From positions 248,001 to 312,000 of the forward strand of contig NC_018330.1 in assembly GCF_000234665.1 (NCBI RefSeq): DNA of 64,000 bases, written 5' to 3'. The notes below the pieces were generated by a model. That model had not been told where the DNA came from. It did not search any database and worked only from the letters and a program-made list of their open reading frames with translations. Shown piece after piece: positions 19,401 through 28,099 of the stretch; the first letter of the stretch is position 1; every line of letters starts with the position of its first letter. The stretch is from Leishmania mexicana MHOM/GT/2001/U1103. Taxonomy: Eukaryota; Euglenozoa; Kinetoplastea; Trypanosomatida; Trypanosomatidae. A program made the translations under genes and the position numbers.

Positions 19401-21667
19401 GATTCGGGCAGCGCATGAGGAGGCGTGTGGGCGGACAAAGGAGGACCTGTGCCACCGTGGCCAAGAGCTGCGACATCATCAATCAATGTTGCACCCACGG
19501 TTTCACAGGAAGCAGCCTCAGCTGTCGAGATCGCCGCGCGCGCCAGCACATGGACCAGGCCGCAATGCAGCAGTCGCTGCTCTTGAAGCTGAACAAACTT
19601 CTGATGCTCTTGCATTACACCTGCCGTACCGGCGCGGTCTTGGCCGCGTTCTGCTCTGTCAGTTGGACGGCAGCGCACAAGGTTCACGAGGCATGCCAGC
19701 TTACACCATGTCGTCTCCTCCACAAAGACAAGCTCAGCTGCAGCTGACGAGTCAGAGCTGATGGTGGACGCTGCTTTCGACAACACGGGTCTGACAGACG
19801 TGATGGCGTGCAGTAATCGCAGGACCACGTCCAGCTCACACGCGGGGGGCGCCCGCCCCTGCTCCTGCTGCTGACGCTGAGGTTTGTCAAGGAAGCCAAG
19901 CCGCTGGAATGTCCTGCACCGGAGCTGCGCGTCGAGCGTGCCCTCCACCAGTGCCGACATCGCCACAGCGGTCGTCAAAGGGGTCACCACGGCGGCCCAC
20001 TGCAGAGCAAGGCGATAGCCGACATTCGCCATTCCGCGGACGAGGTGGCTACAGGGGCACGCACCGGTTAGACTCAGCCGCAGAGGTGGTGAGGCAGGCA
20101 GTGGCGCGGCGGAGTCGCGCTTGCCAGCCGCGTCACCGGGTGACGCCCTACGACCGCAAACGTCAGACGCGGTGCATGGACCGTTTACCATACGCCCCAA
20201 CGCAGCAGCAGAGAGGCGAGTGAAGTCGCCGCCAAGGTGGCGCCAGCCACGCCGCAGTTCCGCTGTCCATGCGGAAGACCGCGAAGACTGCACGCTTCTC
20301 TTCGAGTCAGCGGGCAAGAGCCACGAGGCGTCAGCCTCGCTCCTGTCACGCACGACAGGGACGCTGTCAACGAGGAGCCACTCAAGCATCGCTAAACATG
20401 CTCGAAGTGTCTCGGGGGAGGGCAGCTGTGGAGGATGCTCCGAGCACACCCACAGTAATGACGACCCACACGGCACGAGGCACGGTGCCAGGGTTCTGTG
20501 CAATTTATGAACGACGTCAACCAGCGAGTGCACCGCAAAGGCACGACCGGCTGTGGATGGGATGGCCGGGATGGCGCAGCATACCACCGTGGACCACCAG
20601 CAGCACTGTTGGCCAAGTGAGCGCACTGTGCCCCAGCGCGACGGACAAAACGCACACCGGTCGCCTGAGGCCGCGCTACCGCTGCTGGGCGACGGCTGGA
20701 GCGTCTCCGCCGTTGGAACGGATGCGCGGATGCCCGCTCGAGCCGCGAGACGCCCTCGCCCATTCGCTTGCGACTGGTTCAAGTAGAGATACCGCACAAC
20801 TGGGTAGGCTACGGCGATGAGACTGCAGGCGTGCCATCGATCGCTGCTCTCTCGTCGTCCACGGTGTTGCTTGGTGCCACTGTTCATCACGGCACCTTGC
20901 CTACTGCCGCTACAGTTCCAGAGCTGGCTCTGGACTGTGAAAGACATCAGCACCGCCGCTGCCCTCAGTAAGAAGGAGCTACTGCTGTCGTCACCTTCTC
21001 CGCTGTTGTGGGGCGATCGCCGGCAGAGAGGACCTGTGCGTAGCGTGTGCCAGCCGCGCAGGCGACACAACGAGTCAGTGACGTGTCCACTGTCGCCGAG
21101 CCAGAGGCGCACGTGCACCACCACACACCGGCTCAGTACGCGGCCAAGCGGCTCCAGGGCCATCAGCAGTGCCGCATCGCTTATCTCGGCAGCTGGCAAG
21201 TCGTCACCGTCGCTGCTGCTTTCCGTGACTATGGGTGACCCACGTAGCCAGGACGGCAGCGCTGGCACCAGCAGCCTCTCCATGACAGCAAGGCACAGGG
21301 ACGGATCAATGCAGCATGCGTTCCCGCTAACGATGCGCACGAGATGGTCGACCACGCCGTTGTGGTGAATATCCGTTGGCACAAGGCAGAGCAGTGTATC
21401 GAGTGCGTCGTTGGGGCAGAGCGGAGCGACGGGAAGGCGCTCCTCCAGCAACGCGTAGACAGCCGCCAACTTCCGGTGAGGTCGGCAATCGGTGCCACTG
21501 TAGTGCCACGAAGCAACACCCGGCCGGGGCTGTGACACCAGCGGAGCGAAAGTGCTACTGCTGCTGGTCGTCGTGGCCATTCGCCGGCACGCCAACATTG
21601 CCATGCAAAGCGGCGAACGTGCGGGCAACTGAAATCTGGAGTGCCATCGAGGAAGATAGATGGCCAT
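16448..21667 (-). CDS. Large conserved-hypothetical-type protein (1739 residues)
   Basis: I do not recognise this protein. The frame stays open upstream of 21667 only to a GTG, and 21667 (MAIYLPRW) is the first ATG for a long way, so it is the chosen start. Internal ATGs at residues 22 and 30 are possible alternatives. The protein is rich in Leu, Ala, Ser, Cys, Arg and Trp. It has many short amphipathic helical stretches such as LCLAVMERLLVPALPSWL and LVHELVEYLCCVFVPAV, and no obvious transmembrane segment or catalytic motif. This suggests an alpha-helical scaffold. The C-terminal 80 residues are strongly basic (AKRNRRDARNLRRHFRF). A continuous 5.2 kb frame with normal composition supports it as real. 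Confidence 0.8.
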   Translation of the reverse strand: MAIYLPRWHSRFQLPARSPLCMAMLACRRMATTTSSSSTFAPLVSQPRPGVASWHYSGTDCRPHRKLAAVYALLEERLPVAPLCPNDALDTLLCLVPTDIHHNGVVDHLVRIVSGNACCIDPSLCLAVMERLLVPALPSWLRGSPIVTESSSDGDDLPAAEISDAALLMALEPLGRVLSRCVVVHVRLWLGDSGHVTDSLCRLRGWHTLRTGPLCRRSPHNSGEGDDSSSSFLLRAAAVLMSFTVQSQLWNCSGSRQGAVMNSGTKQHRGRRESSDRWHACSLIAVAYPVVRYLYLNQSQANGRGRLAARAGIRASVPTAETLQPSPSSGSAASGDRCAFCPSRWGTVRSLGQQCCWWSTVVCCAIPAIPSTAGRAFAVHSLVDVVHKLHRTLAPCLVPCGSSLLWVCSEHPPQLPSPETLRACLAMLEWLLVDSVPVVRDRSEADASWLLPADSKRSVQSSRSSAWTAELRRGWRHLGGDFTRLSAAALGRMVNGPCTASDVCGRRASPGDAAGKRDSAAPLPASPPLRLSLTGACPCSHLVRGMANVGYRLALQWAAVVTPLTTAVAMSALVEGTLDAQLRCRTFQRLGFLDKPQRQQQEQGRAPPACELDVVLRLLHAITSVRPVLSKAASTISSDSSAAAELVFVEETTWCKLACLVNLVRCRPTDRAERGQDRAGTAGVMQEHQKFVQLQEQRLLHCGLVHVLARAAISTAEAASCETVGATLIDDVAALGHGGTGPPLSAHTPPHALPESSAEFLCALLKFWRTWTVDWPLQLHATWLQELESAAAVVALPAGAAVKGADGRESSGGTSPATRATAAHAEAAMAVPNFPFRGVADDPCDQACRSMHRRLCSLLTEAWAATTDIRHDRDPLDLCACWYAFSAVSHPLRGPSATGASLTARAGTLSSTCCASSQLFQQCSCVYESPRGDKLRGQLTLMAAASEARVSCMCESWFKRLRDRPSNRIMSHILQLSEQRPMLRHWPSVQRQKCDVPAFGWCPISLPSIVSHLALRVLYRSRPEGPAGTTAAILDGNGVTPELPRVSDSFVSMMHAAMLTPVTEELAAFQLSVVCRYAEWCQSAGVHIGWCACAVQAHCTAGGSGVSVSCMPVDGLVGPASGATGMPWWVLTVDGMAVRESRRGSVSVATILFLWEHGVAAATGMEASRFFGPHDRHGSGRASAIRPLMPPRPRTAGDGALAELSAASPSEMELGTLGAPPKAAPELDDEVGGCRDFSDEDPSMRQSVVAWGHRYALRLLLFEVTEGQRHRESSTALARRSQQQLARRALCDPRRQRRRALAAIHEGSVQEDAKSAAGARLFNYATSAYRSAVSGLDITPRFVWHSDAYRPLLQFVAESAACMVNQLAAEVLAFACTTAAHSETSNSKVEADEPRTAGHRVFGAIVTGLFKAKHSGSWTTRLTAHLWGELRRSWAQATVAQLSRTFPYADGTSFLGSRHRPSPTPVVHCSLGQHPESLGLASSDPVSRLEQLLCGLGLVAASEKHLVCHAPGSVMSTEGVAEESYALLASLLLSPELVCTSSIVVRFANTALWPKCWGSLARASSAAAHHNAGSMPNSLEGLEDVAAQLDALVTFRVILRCIEQVQRLVHELVEYLCCVFVPAVQADHCAACLTAMPVEAMCRLACTFSSSASCSAASPTTHPEHVATAKRNRRDARNLRRHFRFSSAMVRAFEVLCLGRCGDERRAPRVWEQWTRELLRSDRVLREHPLLRSTSQWCS

Positions 21668-23245
21668 GATGAAGCACCCTGGTCTCTCCGTCGACGTGAT
21701 GGGCTCGATGGGAACCCCCCCCCCTCTCGTCGACGCAGTGCCCTGTGCGTTGTCGCACCGACGCCTACTGGGCGATGTCACGTCGCACACACGTCCACCG
21801 TCCTTCCGGCTTCCACTCCTCTTTCCGTCTTGTAGAGGGTGTGAGGCAAAACCGCTCCCGCCTGCTTACAGAGCAACGACCGACACGCGGCAATCGGGAC
21901 CACGCCGACGCCGCCTCCAACCCCAGTTCTCACGCACACGCACGTCGTGTTCACCGCAGAAGCGGCCTCTTCTCGACAACAGCGAGCCTCTCGAATCGTT
22001 GACAAGGACGCTTCTTGTCCGATATGGACACCCTCGCACCCACACCAACGGTTGCCCACGCAGCCCCTGTATGTGCGTACGAACGGCGCTGCGGCGGCGC
22101 CAGGAGCCTGGGGATGCGTACGCGTACGCGCTTGCCTGTGTGTGTGTGTGTGTGTGTGCCTGCCTGTGAGGAGCGGCATGGCGCGCATCCTGCGTAGACG
22201 GCCGAGCGGGAAGGGGTAAAAGAGCAGAGGAGGTAGAGGAAGAGTCATACATGAAGCGCGTGTCCTTGCCGGGCTGAAAAGCATAAATGCACGAAGCGGG
22301 TAAAAGCAGAGAGAAAACAAGGTCGCCTGCGGGACGCGAAGGAGGCACGATAACACGGATGCATCCGCACGTGAAAGAAGGTACACCATAGAACACGGCA
22401 CGCCACACGCAACGCGCATGAGCGCCATCAGGGAGCCTCTCTCTGTATCACCTCGCTGCTGACGGAGCAGCAACCCGCATCACCAATATACGCGTCTTCA
22501 CTGGAGGGTTGGATGCGTAATCACACAGAAGCACACACACACACGCGCGAGCGCGAAGAGGTGCCCCTCCCCCAATTCCAACGCTGGAGTGCCCGAAACC
22601 TTCAGTGCACCCGTCACCTCATCCACCATCACGTTGGTGCACGTGCATGGATGTGGTCCTTCTGATTACTGTCTGTTGTCTGCGTGTTGTTCACGCTTAC
22701 CTGCTTAAAATTGGCATTAATCGAGTCGACGATGCAACGGGGGAAAGAGGGGGTGAGTGGGGCGGTGGGGCATCGCACACACCGGTATACAAGCACACGT
22801 AGACGAACGCGCCCCGAGGCGGCAGCAGAGCTGAGAGAGAGAAACAAGAACGGAAAAGACGGTACTCCTCCGGAGCGGACATCTCCCCATTCACACACAC
22901 ACCAGCTCCGACCTCACCTCCCTCGCAGCCTGCTGCTCTCTCCTTTCTCAAACAGAAACCGAAGATAGACGTGTGAGCTTATGTACTCGCCAGCACAAAC
23001 TCAGGGAGTCCGCCATGGCCAAGCAAAAGAGTGGCGGGGCACCAGGCACATGCACGAGGTAAGCACTGCACTGTCCCTCCTCCGCCCCTCCCCCCCCCCA
23101 CACACACCGCCTCGCCTCCACTTGTGAGGAATGTTGGTGTGCGTTTGGCTTGTTTGGATGGAAAGGGCAGAGACGCAGACGAGCCGAGGAGGCAGTACGG
23201 CCGCCACCGCCACAGTCCACCCGAGCGCACAGCAGAGAAGTGACC
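21668..23245. other. Intergenic spacer, UTR sequence, no gene seen
   Basis: Spacer of about 1.6 kb between NMD3 and the large orphan gene. A TG run lies at 22138-22158, a C run at 23090-23099 and a GA-rich tract (sense-strand pyrimidine) near 22200-22250. The last is the best candidate splice signal for the orphan gene and would give a 5'UTR of roughly 500 bases. No credible gene was found. Confidence 0.65.
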
Positions 23246-24937
23246 TCATTCAATGCGCACCTTCTTGCGGATGTCCGCCACCTCCTCGTTGTCGCTGTCC
23301 TCGTTAGCCATTAGGGTTTCCTCGGCATCTGCAGGCCCAGCGCCATCTTGAATCTGCAGCTCGTCCAGCATCTCCTCCAGTGCGATCTCAGGAATCTCGT
23401 CGTCATCCTCGTACTCGTTCTCTGCCGCATCCGCAGCTGTCGCTGCTGTGCCACGCCGCGCGGCGATCTCCTCGTCCATCATACGGTAGATCGAAATTTC
23501 CTTGCGCAGTTCCGCGTCACGCTCGATTTCGTCCTCGAACTCGTACTCGTCTTCGTTCACGCCACTGCTCGCGTTGGCACCACCGCGGCGGGCGGGTCCG
23601 CTGATGGACGTCGCCTCGCCCTGCGAAGTCACAATGTCGAGTTTCTTCAGCTTCCATAGGCGACGGTTGCGGCGCGCTTTCTGCGACGGGAAGAATTTGC
23701 GCACGAGGATGACATCCTGCAGCTGCTCTGGCTTGTAGCGATTCTCGTCCAGGTCCTCGTTGTTGAGGATGCGCCCTTCCAGCAGGTACCCTTTCACGAG
23801 GTCGCCCGGGTGGAGCACGCCACCAAGGTGGGACTGCACGATCCACTCACGGCCCTCGCCGACCTCGTCCGACAGGCATACGGTGACTAGACCAAGCTGG
23901 TAGGTGCCGTTGGTGACGGGCATCAGCTGGCACTCGAGCACGTAGAAGTCCACCAGCTCGCGCGACGTCTGCAGTGATGCGAAGGGCTTCTTCCAGTACA
24001 GGGAGCCGGTGATTTCGCCAGCACGGAGTGTTCGCGGATCCATGAAGACGATGGAGCTGAACACCTTGTGGACCAGAACCAGCGGCCCCATCCCACCCAG
24101 AGACTTGAGATAGTAATCCTTGTACGGAATAAGAATAAGGTCCTCGCGGCAGAGCGGTGCAATATCGAGCGCGAAGGTGAAGTGCTGCACGGCCGTGTTA
24201 TTCTTCGAGTCGTGGGAGACAAGCTGCACGGCATCGCGGCGCGTCACGGGCGCCGTCTTGTTCAAGAATTCCAGGAAGTTCATGGCGTGACTCTTGTGGG
24301 CAAAGAAGAAGTCGAGGCCGTCCGGCTGCCCCTCAATACGGATGAAGTTCTCGTGCAGCCGCTTCTTCAAGATGAGCTGCTCCAGGTAGAGAAAGGTCTT
24401 CTTGTGGTTCACCTTCTGACGGAGCTGCACGCACGCGTCCCACTGCGGCTGGCCGGTGGCAACCCTCTGGCACATGGTGCACTGTTGCCATGTCACAACG
24501 TACTCGACGACGCAGGCTTGCTGAATAACAATGTTGTTGAAGACCTCTTTCTGCACAGTGAGGCGCAGCTTGACGCGCTTACTGTGCGGCTCAGTCCAGA
24601 GAAACTTGGCATCGACAAGCTTCGCCTTGTTGGCGTTGCTGTTGCTGCCGGCGCTGCTGTTTAGCCCCTTGATGCGTTTCAGACAGATGGTAAGCAGCTC
24701 ACGGCTCTCCAGCTCGGCGCGAGCCCAGTACTTGGGCGGCTGTAGGTATCGGCCGCACTCCGGACAGTGGATGAGGATGTACTCTTTCTGCAGGTCATCG
24801 GTGATGTCAACATGGGCGCGGAGGCAGTTGGGGCACATGTTGCTGAGGTTGCTGTCGATCACCAAGCCGCACACACAGCACTGAACCTGCGGCACCGTTT
24901 TTCGGTCCGGGTGCTGCTCATCGTGATCGAGCTCCAT
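23246..24937 (-). CDS. NMD3: 60S ribosomal export adaptor NMD3
   Basis: This codes for 563 residues from an ATG at 24937, the first ATG after the predicted splice acceptor at 24967. NMD3 bridges the nascent 60S subunit to the CRM1 exportin and is released in the cytoplasm. The N-terminal zinc-binding CxxC pairs are intact (CCVCGLVI, CPNCLRAHVDI, CPECGRYLQPP, CTMCQRV). Hallmark stretches include ALESRELLTICLKRIKGL-like helix, FLWTEPHSKRVKLRLTVQKEV and KKTFLYLEQLILKK. The middle domain (HTALD-like HFTFALDIAPLCREDLI, LGGVLHPGDLVKGY) also matches. The tail (about 490-563) is very acidic (EDEYEFEDEIERDAE, EYEDDDEIPEIALEEML), consistent with the nuclear export signal region. All expected parts are present, with no truncation. 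Confidence 0.96.
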   Translation of the reverse strand: MELDHDEQHPDRKTVPQVQCCVCGLVIDSNLSNMCPNCLRAHVDITDDLQKEYILIHCPECGRYLQPPKYWARAELESRELLTICLKRIKGLNSSAGSNSNANKAKLVDAKFLWTEPHSKRVKLRLTVQKEVFNNIVIQQACVVEYVVTWQQCTMCQRVATGQPQWDACVQLRQKVNHKKTFLYLEQLILKKRLHENFIRIEGQPDGLDFFFAHKSHAMNFLEFLNKTAPVTRRDAVQLVSHDSKNNTAVQHFTFALDIAPLCREDLILIPYKDYYLKSLGGMGPLVLVHKVFSSIVFMDPRTLRAGEITGSLYWKKPFASLQTSRELVDFYVLECQLMPVTNGTYQLGLVTVCLSDEVGEGREWIVQSHLGGVLHPGDLVKGYLLEGRILNNEDLDENRYKPEQLQDVILVRKFFPSQKARRNRRLWKLKKLDIVTSQGEATSISGPARRGGANASSGVNEDEYEFEDEIERDAELRKEISIYRMMDEEIAARRGTAATAADAAENEYEDDDEIPEIALEEMLDELQIQDGAGPADAEETLMANEDSDNEEVADIRKKVRIE

Positions 24938-24965
24938 GATGACCGCGTCACAAACCGCGAACACG

Positions 24966-25025
24966 CTAGTGTACAACAACACAAACGGAAGATGTGTGGC
25001 AGGAGAGAGAGGGAGGGAGGGAGGG
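24966..25025 (-). promoter_or_regulatory. Predicted spliced-leader acceptor of NMD3
   Basis: On the minus strand a CCCTCCCTCCCTCCCTCTCT tract at 25001-25025 is followed, with no intervening AG, by ACACTAG with its AG at 24967-24966. The next ATG is 24937, giving a 5'UTR of about 28 bases and excluding the 15-codon upstream extension. Confidence 0.7.
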
Positions 25026-25305
25026 TCAGCAGCAAGACGCGTACGGACGTGCCCTGCTTCAGACTTTCAGAGAGGGAGAGAGAGGCAGCAGAAGGACGAG
25101 CTAGGAGCTACGGAGTGTTCCAACGGGTAAGACACTCATGTGGCACACCGCACTGCGTAGCACATGCAAAATGATCGTTGCGGTGAGGCTGAAGCACACA
25201 CACACAATCAGTGGCACTGCAGCACATAAAGTGGCGAGAGGGTCGGAAGTCACGTGAAAAAAAAAAACGAAGAGCAGCGCCGCCGGCATCATCAGTAGCA
25301 GCAGC

Positions 25306-25329
25306 AGTAGTAGTAGTAGTAGTAGTAGA
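25306..25329. repeat. TAG trinucleotide microsatellite
   Basis: Eight tandem TAG units follow a short CAG-like run. The repeat lies in the spacer between the kinase gene and NMD3. It is likely length-polymorphic between strains, with no function evident. Confidence 0.9.
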
Positions 25330-26666
25330 GGCAACGAAAATGGGTGTCGTGCGGCGCATCCGTGTGTGCGTGTGTATTTCAAGGGAGTAAAGCGAGGCAG
25401 GGGGAGGGGAAGGGGGCGTGAAGCGTGAACGGTAGCAGCAGAGACAGAGGAAGAGCGTACTTTTCAAAGCTTTTGGGTGCATGCGAAAGTCTAGATGCCG
25501 TCCGAGTTGGCGTGGGTACTGGCCTTCGGTCCGAAATGGAAGAAGCCACCGCCACCGTGTGGCGCAGGCACGTAGATGCATAAGGGTTGTGCACAAGCCT
25601 GTGTGTGTGTGCGTATTGCACGCAAGGAGGAGGAGGAGAAGGGGGGACGGAGAGACGGCGGCATTCTCCCTTCTCCATCCCTTCAACCTACATCGAACTA
25701 CAGAAAGACTTGGGAGCCACCTAGATGCGACATTCGGCGACCACGCTCTCTCAGTTGGTATCGCTCTGCCGTCAGACGGCCGTGCTTGCCACTTCACCAG
25801 ATACACAGACACCCCCCTTTAGTGGTGGGGGCCCTCGCTTCTGTCGTCCATGCCACCTGTTTGAAGAGGGCCATCGACTTCCACCACGTGTGATGGGCGA
25901 AAAACAAACGTGTGCAGCCCGTAGAACACCAACGGTCACAGCCCCGAAGATGAGACAGAGCGCGTGTATCAGGGGGAGGGAAGAGGAGAGGGGGCTGCAC
26001 CGAAGCGGCCGACAACACAACGCAACACCCACTCTCCTCCGACAGAGATGCACACCTGCTTACAGGCCAAGGCACACACACACACACAAAGACACCGACC
26101 GCCGCGTGCGCACGATCATCCGCACCAACGGTGTGCCGCTCCACGAGTGGCAGCGGCACGCCCACGCGTGTGTGAGAGGAGGTGGAAATGACGGGAGGAA
26201 ACAGACAAGGGCGGGGGAAGGGGGTGGGGGTTGTCAGGAGATGATGGAGAGCGGCGTGGCGTGACAGCGGGCGGAATGTAGGGAGAGGACAGCGCTCAAC
26301 AAAGAAGGGGGAAAAAACAAAGTGGGTGAGAACAACAACAACGACCACAGCGAGACGCCTATCGAGATCAGATGCGCGCGAGGAGGAGAGGGCAAGCCAA
26401 CGAGGGAGATGGGAGGGGAAAGAGTCAGAGGGGCGTGGGAGGAACACAGAAAGCGAAGCGGACCAGTGGTGGGGAGCCGTACTCCCACACGCTTAGAGGT
26501 GATCTTGTGGTGTCCGTCCTTCATGGTCGATCCCCGATCGAGGTAGAGAAGTGGGTGAAAAGAGGTCTACCCCTCCCACACTAAAAGTGAAAGAATGAAG
26601 ACGAAAAAAAAGGTTAGTCGGCCAACGAGGCGGTGGTTGCCTGTGCCGATGCGGATAACTATAAAC

Positions 26667-26695
26667 TATATATATATATACATACATACATACAT
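26667..26695. repeat. TA and CATA repeat
   Basis: A run of TA dinucleotides passes directly into three CATA units, then TG-rich DNA. It lies inside the long spacer downstream of the SRPK-type gene. Confidence 0.9.
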
Positions 26696-28099
26696 GTGTG
26701 TGTGGGGAGGGGGGATTTCAGTGGGACTGGTGAGAGGTCCCTTACGTCTGTCCCCTGAGGTCGCGCATACCACGCACGCGAAACGCACGCGTACACAAAA
26801 GAAACACGCATGCGCACAAAAACACGGAACCGAAAGAAGCTCCCGGGGAAACAGACAACCAAAATAGGGGGAAATAACCGAAAAGACGCGCACACGGTTG
26901 GGATCACCCGAGTCAGCAGTGATGGAGCGCCGCCCATACACGCCTGCAGCAACGTGCCGCTCTCACGCTGTCAAGTACACATGACCGCAGAGATACACGC
27001 ACAGACTACCCACGACAAGAGAGGGAGACTGGAGAGAAACAAGGGGGAGGGGAGGGAGGCGTCCAGAAGTTGGGGAACATCCTTGAAGAGGAAATAGAAA
27101 GACCACAGACAGCCGAGAAGGTCGTCGGTGAGGGGAAGAATGCGTGAGACGGAGGCAATGATGCGGCTGAAGGTGTGGAGGGGGGAGGGGACAAAGGTGA
27201 GGTAAGGGGAAGACAAGGGAACAGATTCAATGACAGGGAAGAGCGGTAGCCGCCAACGGATGACAACGTCAACGATGGTAGTGACCCTACCACTAACAAC
27301 CGCACCGACAAGAGAGAGAGCAAAGGGCAACAGCAGATAACACAGACGCACACATACAGAGAGAGAGACCCCATTTGAAGACAGAGGGCAGTGCTAGTAG
27401 AGAGCATGGAGGGGAAGGGGTTGGGGGGTCATTGAGAACCACGAGCCACTGCATCGACAAGAACAGCAGAACTACAAGAGGCAGCAACGCACACATGGAA
27501 AGAAAAAAAAACGAAAGAGCGGCTGCATGGCACACACCGTCAGACGCAGCGGCAGCAGCAGCAGCCACCAATCGTCCAGATCATCATCCTGTCGATCCTA
27601 AACCGATTCACTCGCCTTCCGCGGAAGAAAAGCGAAGACGAGAGAAGAGGGGGAAGGAAATGGAGAGGGCGGAGCAGGGTTTAAGGGGTGGGGGTAGAGG
27701 AACGAGAGCAAAGGCACTCAAAAGGCTGAAGCAACGACGGAGATGGGGGACGAAACGGGGGCTATGTGATCCGCGTCCACATACCGGGAAGGGGGGAGGG
27801 AGGAGGGATGGGGAAACATGAAAGAAGAGAAAAAGAAACGGAAGAAGGGCGAAGAGGAGGCCCACTCTGGGGCCCCCTCCACCCCACACACACAGACACA
27901 CACCAGCACAGAGGGGGGAGGGGAGGGTAGAATGGACCATAGCGCAGCCACTCCTCCTGGGCGGCAAGCGAAGCTACGCATATGGCCATCCGCCGCAACC
28001 ACATCAGACAGCCATGCATCACCAACGCACCTAGATACAGCATCACGCTAAAACAAGTACAGCTCAACGTATAGCAATGTGTCACAAGTAAGCTCTCCT

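Larger units (their letters stand above)
24938..28099. other. Long intergenic spacer (3.2 kb), no gene seen
   Basis: This spacer lies between the SRPK-type kinase gene and NMD3, so most of it should be the kinase 3'UTR. It has a TAG trinucleotide repeat (25306-25329), an AT/CATA repeat (26667-26695), several CA runs and long purine-rich stretches (26160-26420, 27000-27450, 27600-27860). Frames on both strands are low-complexity and none has a credible start with a recognisable domain. Confidence 0.6.
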
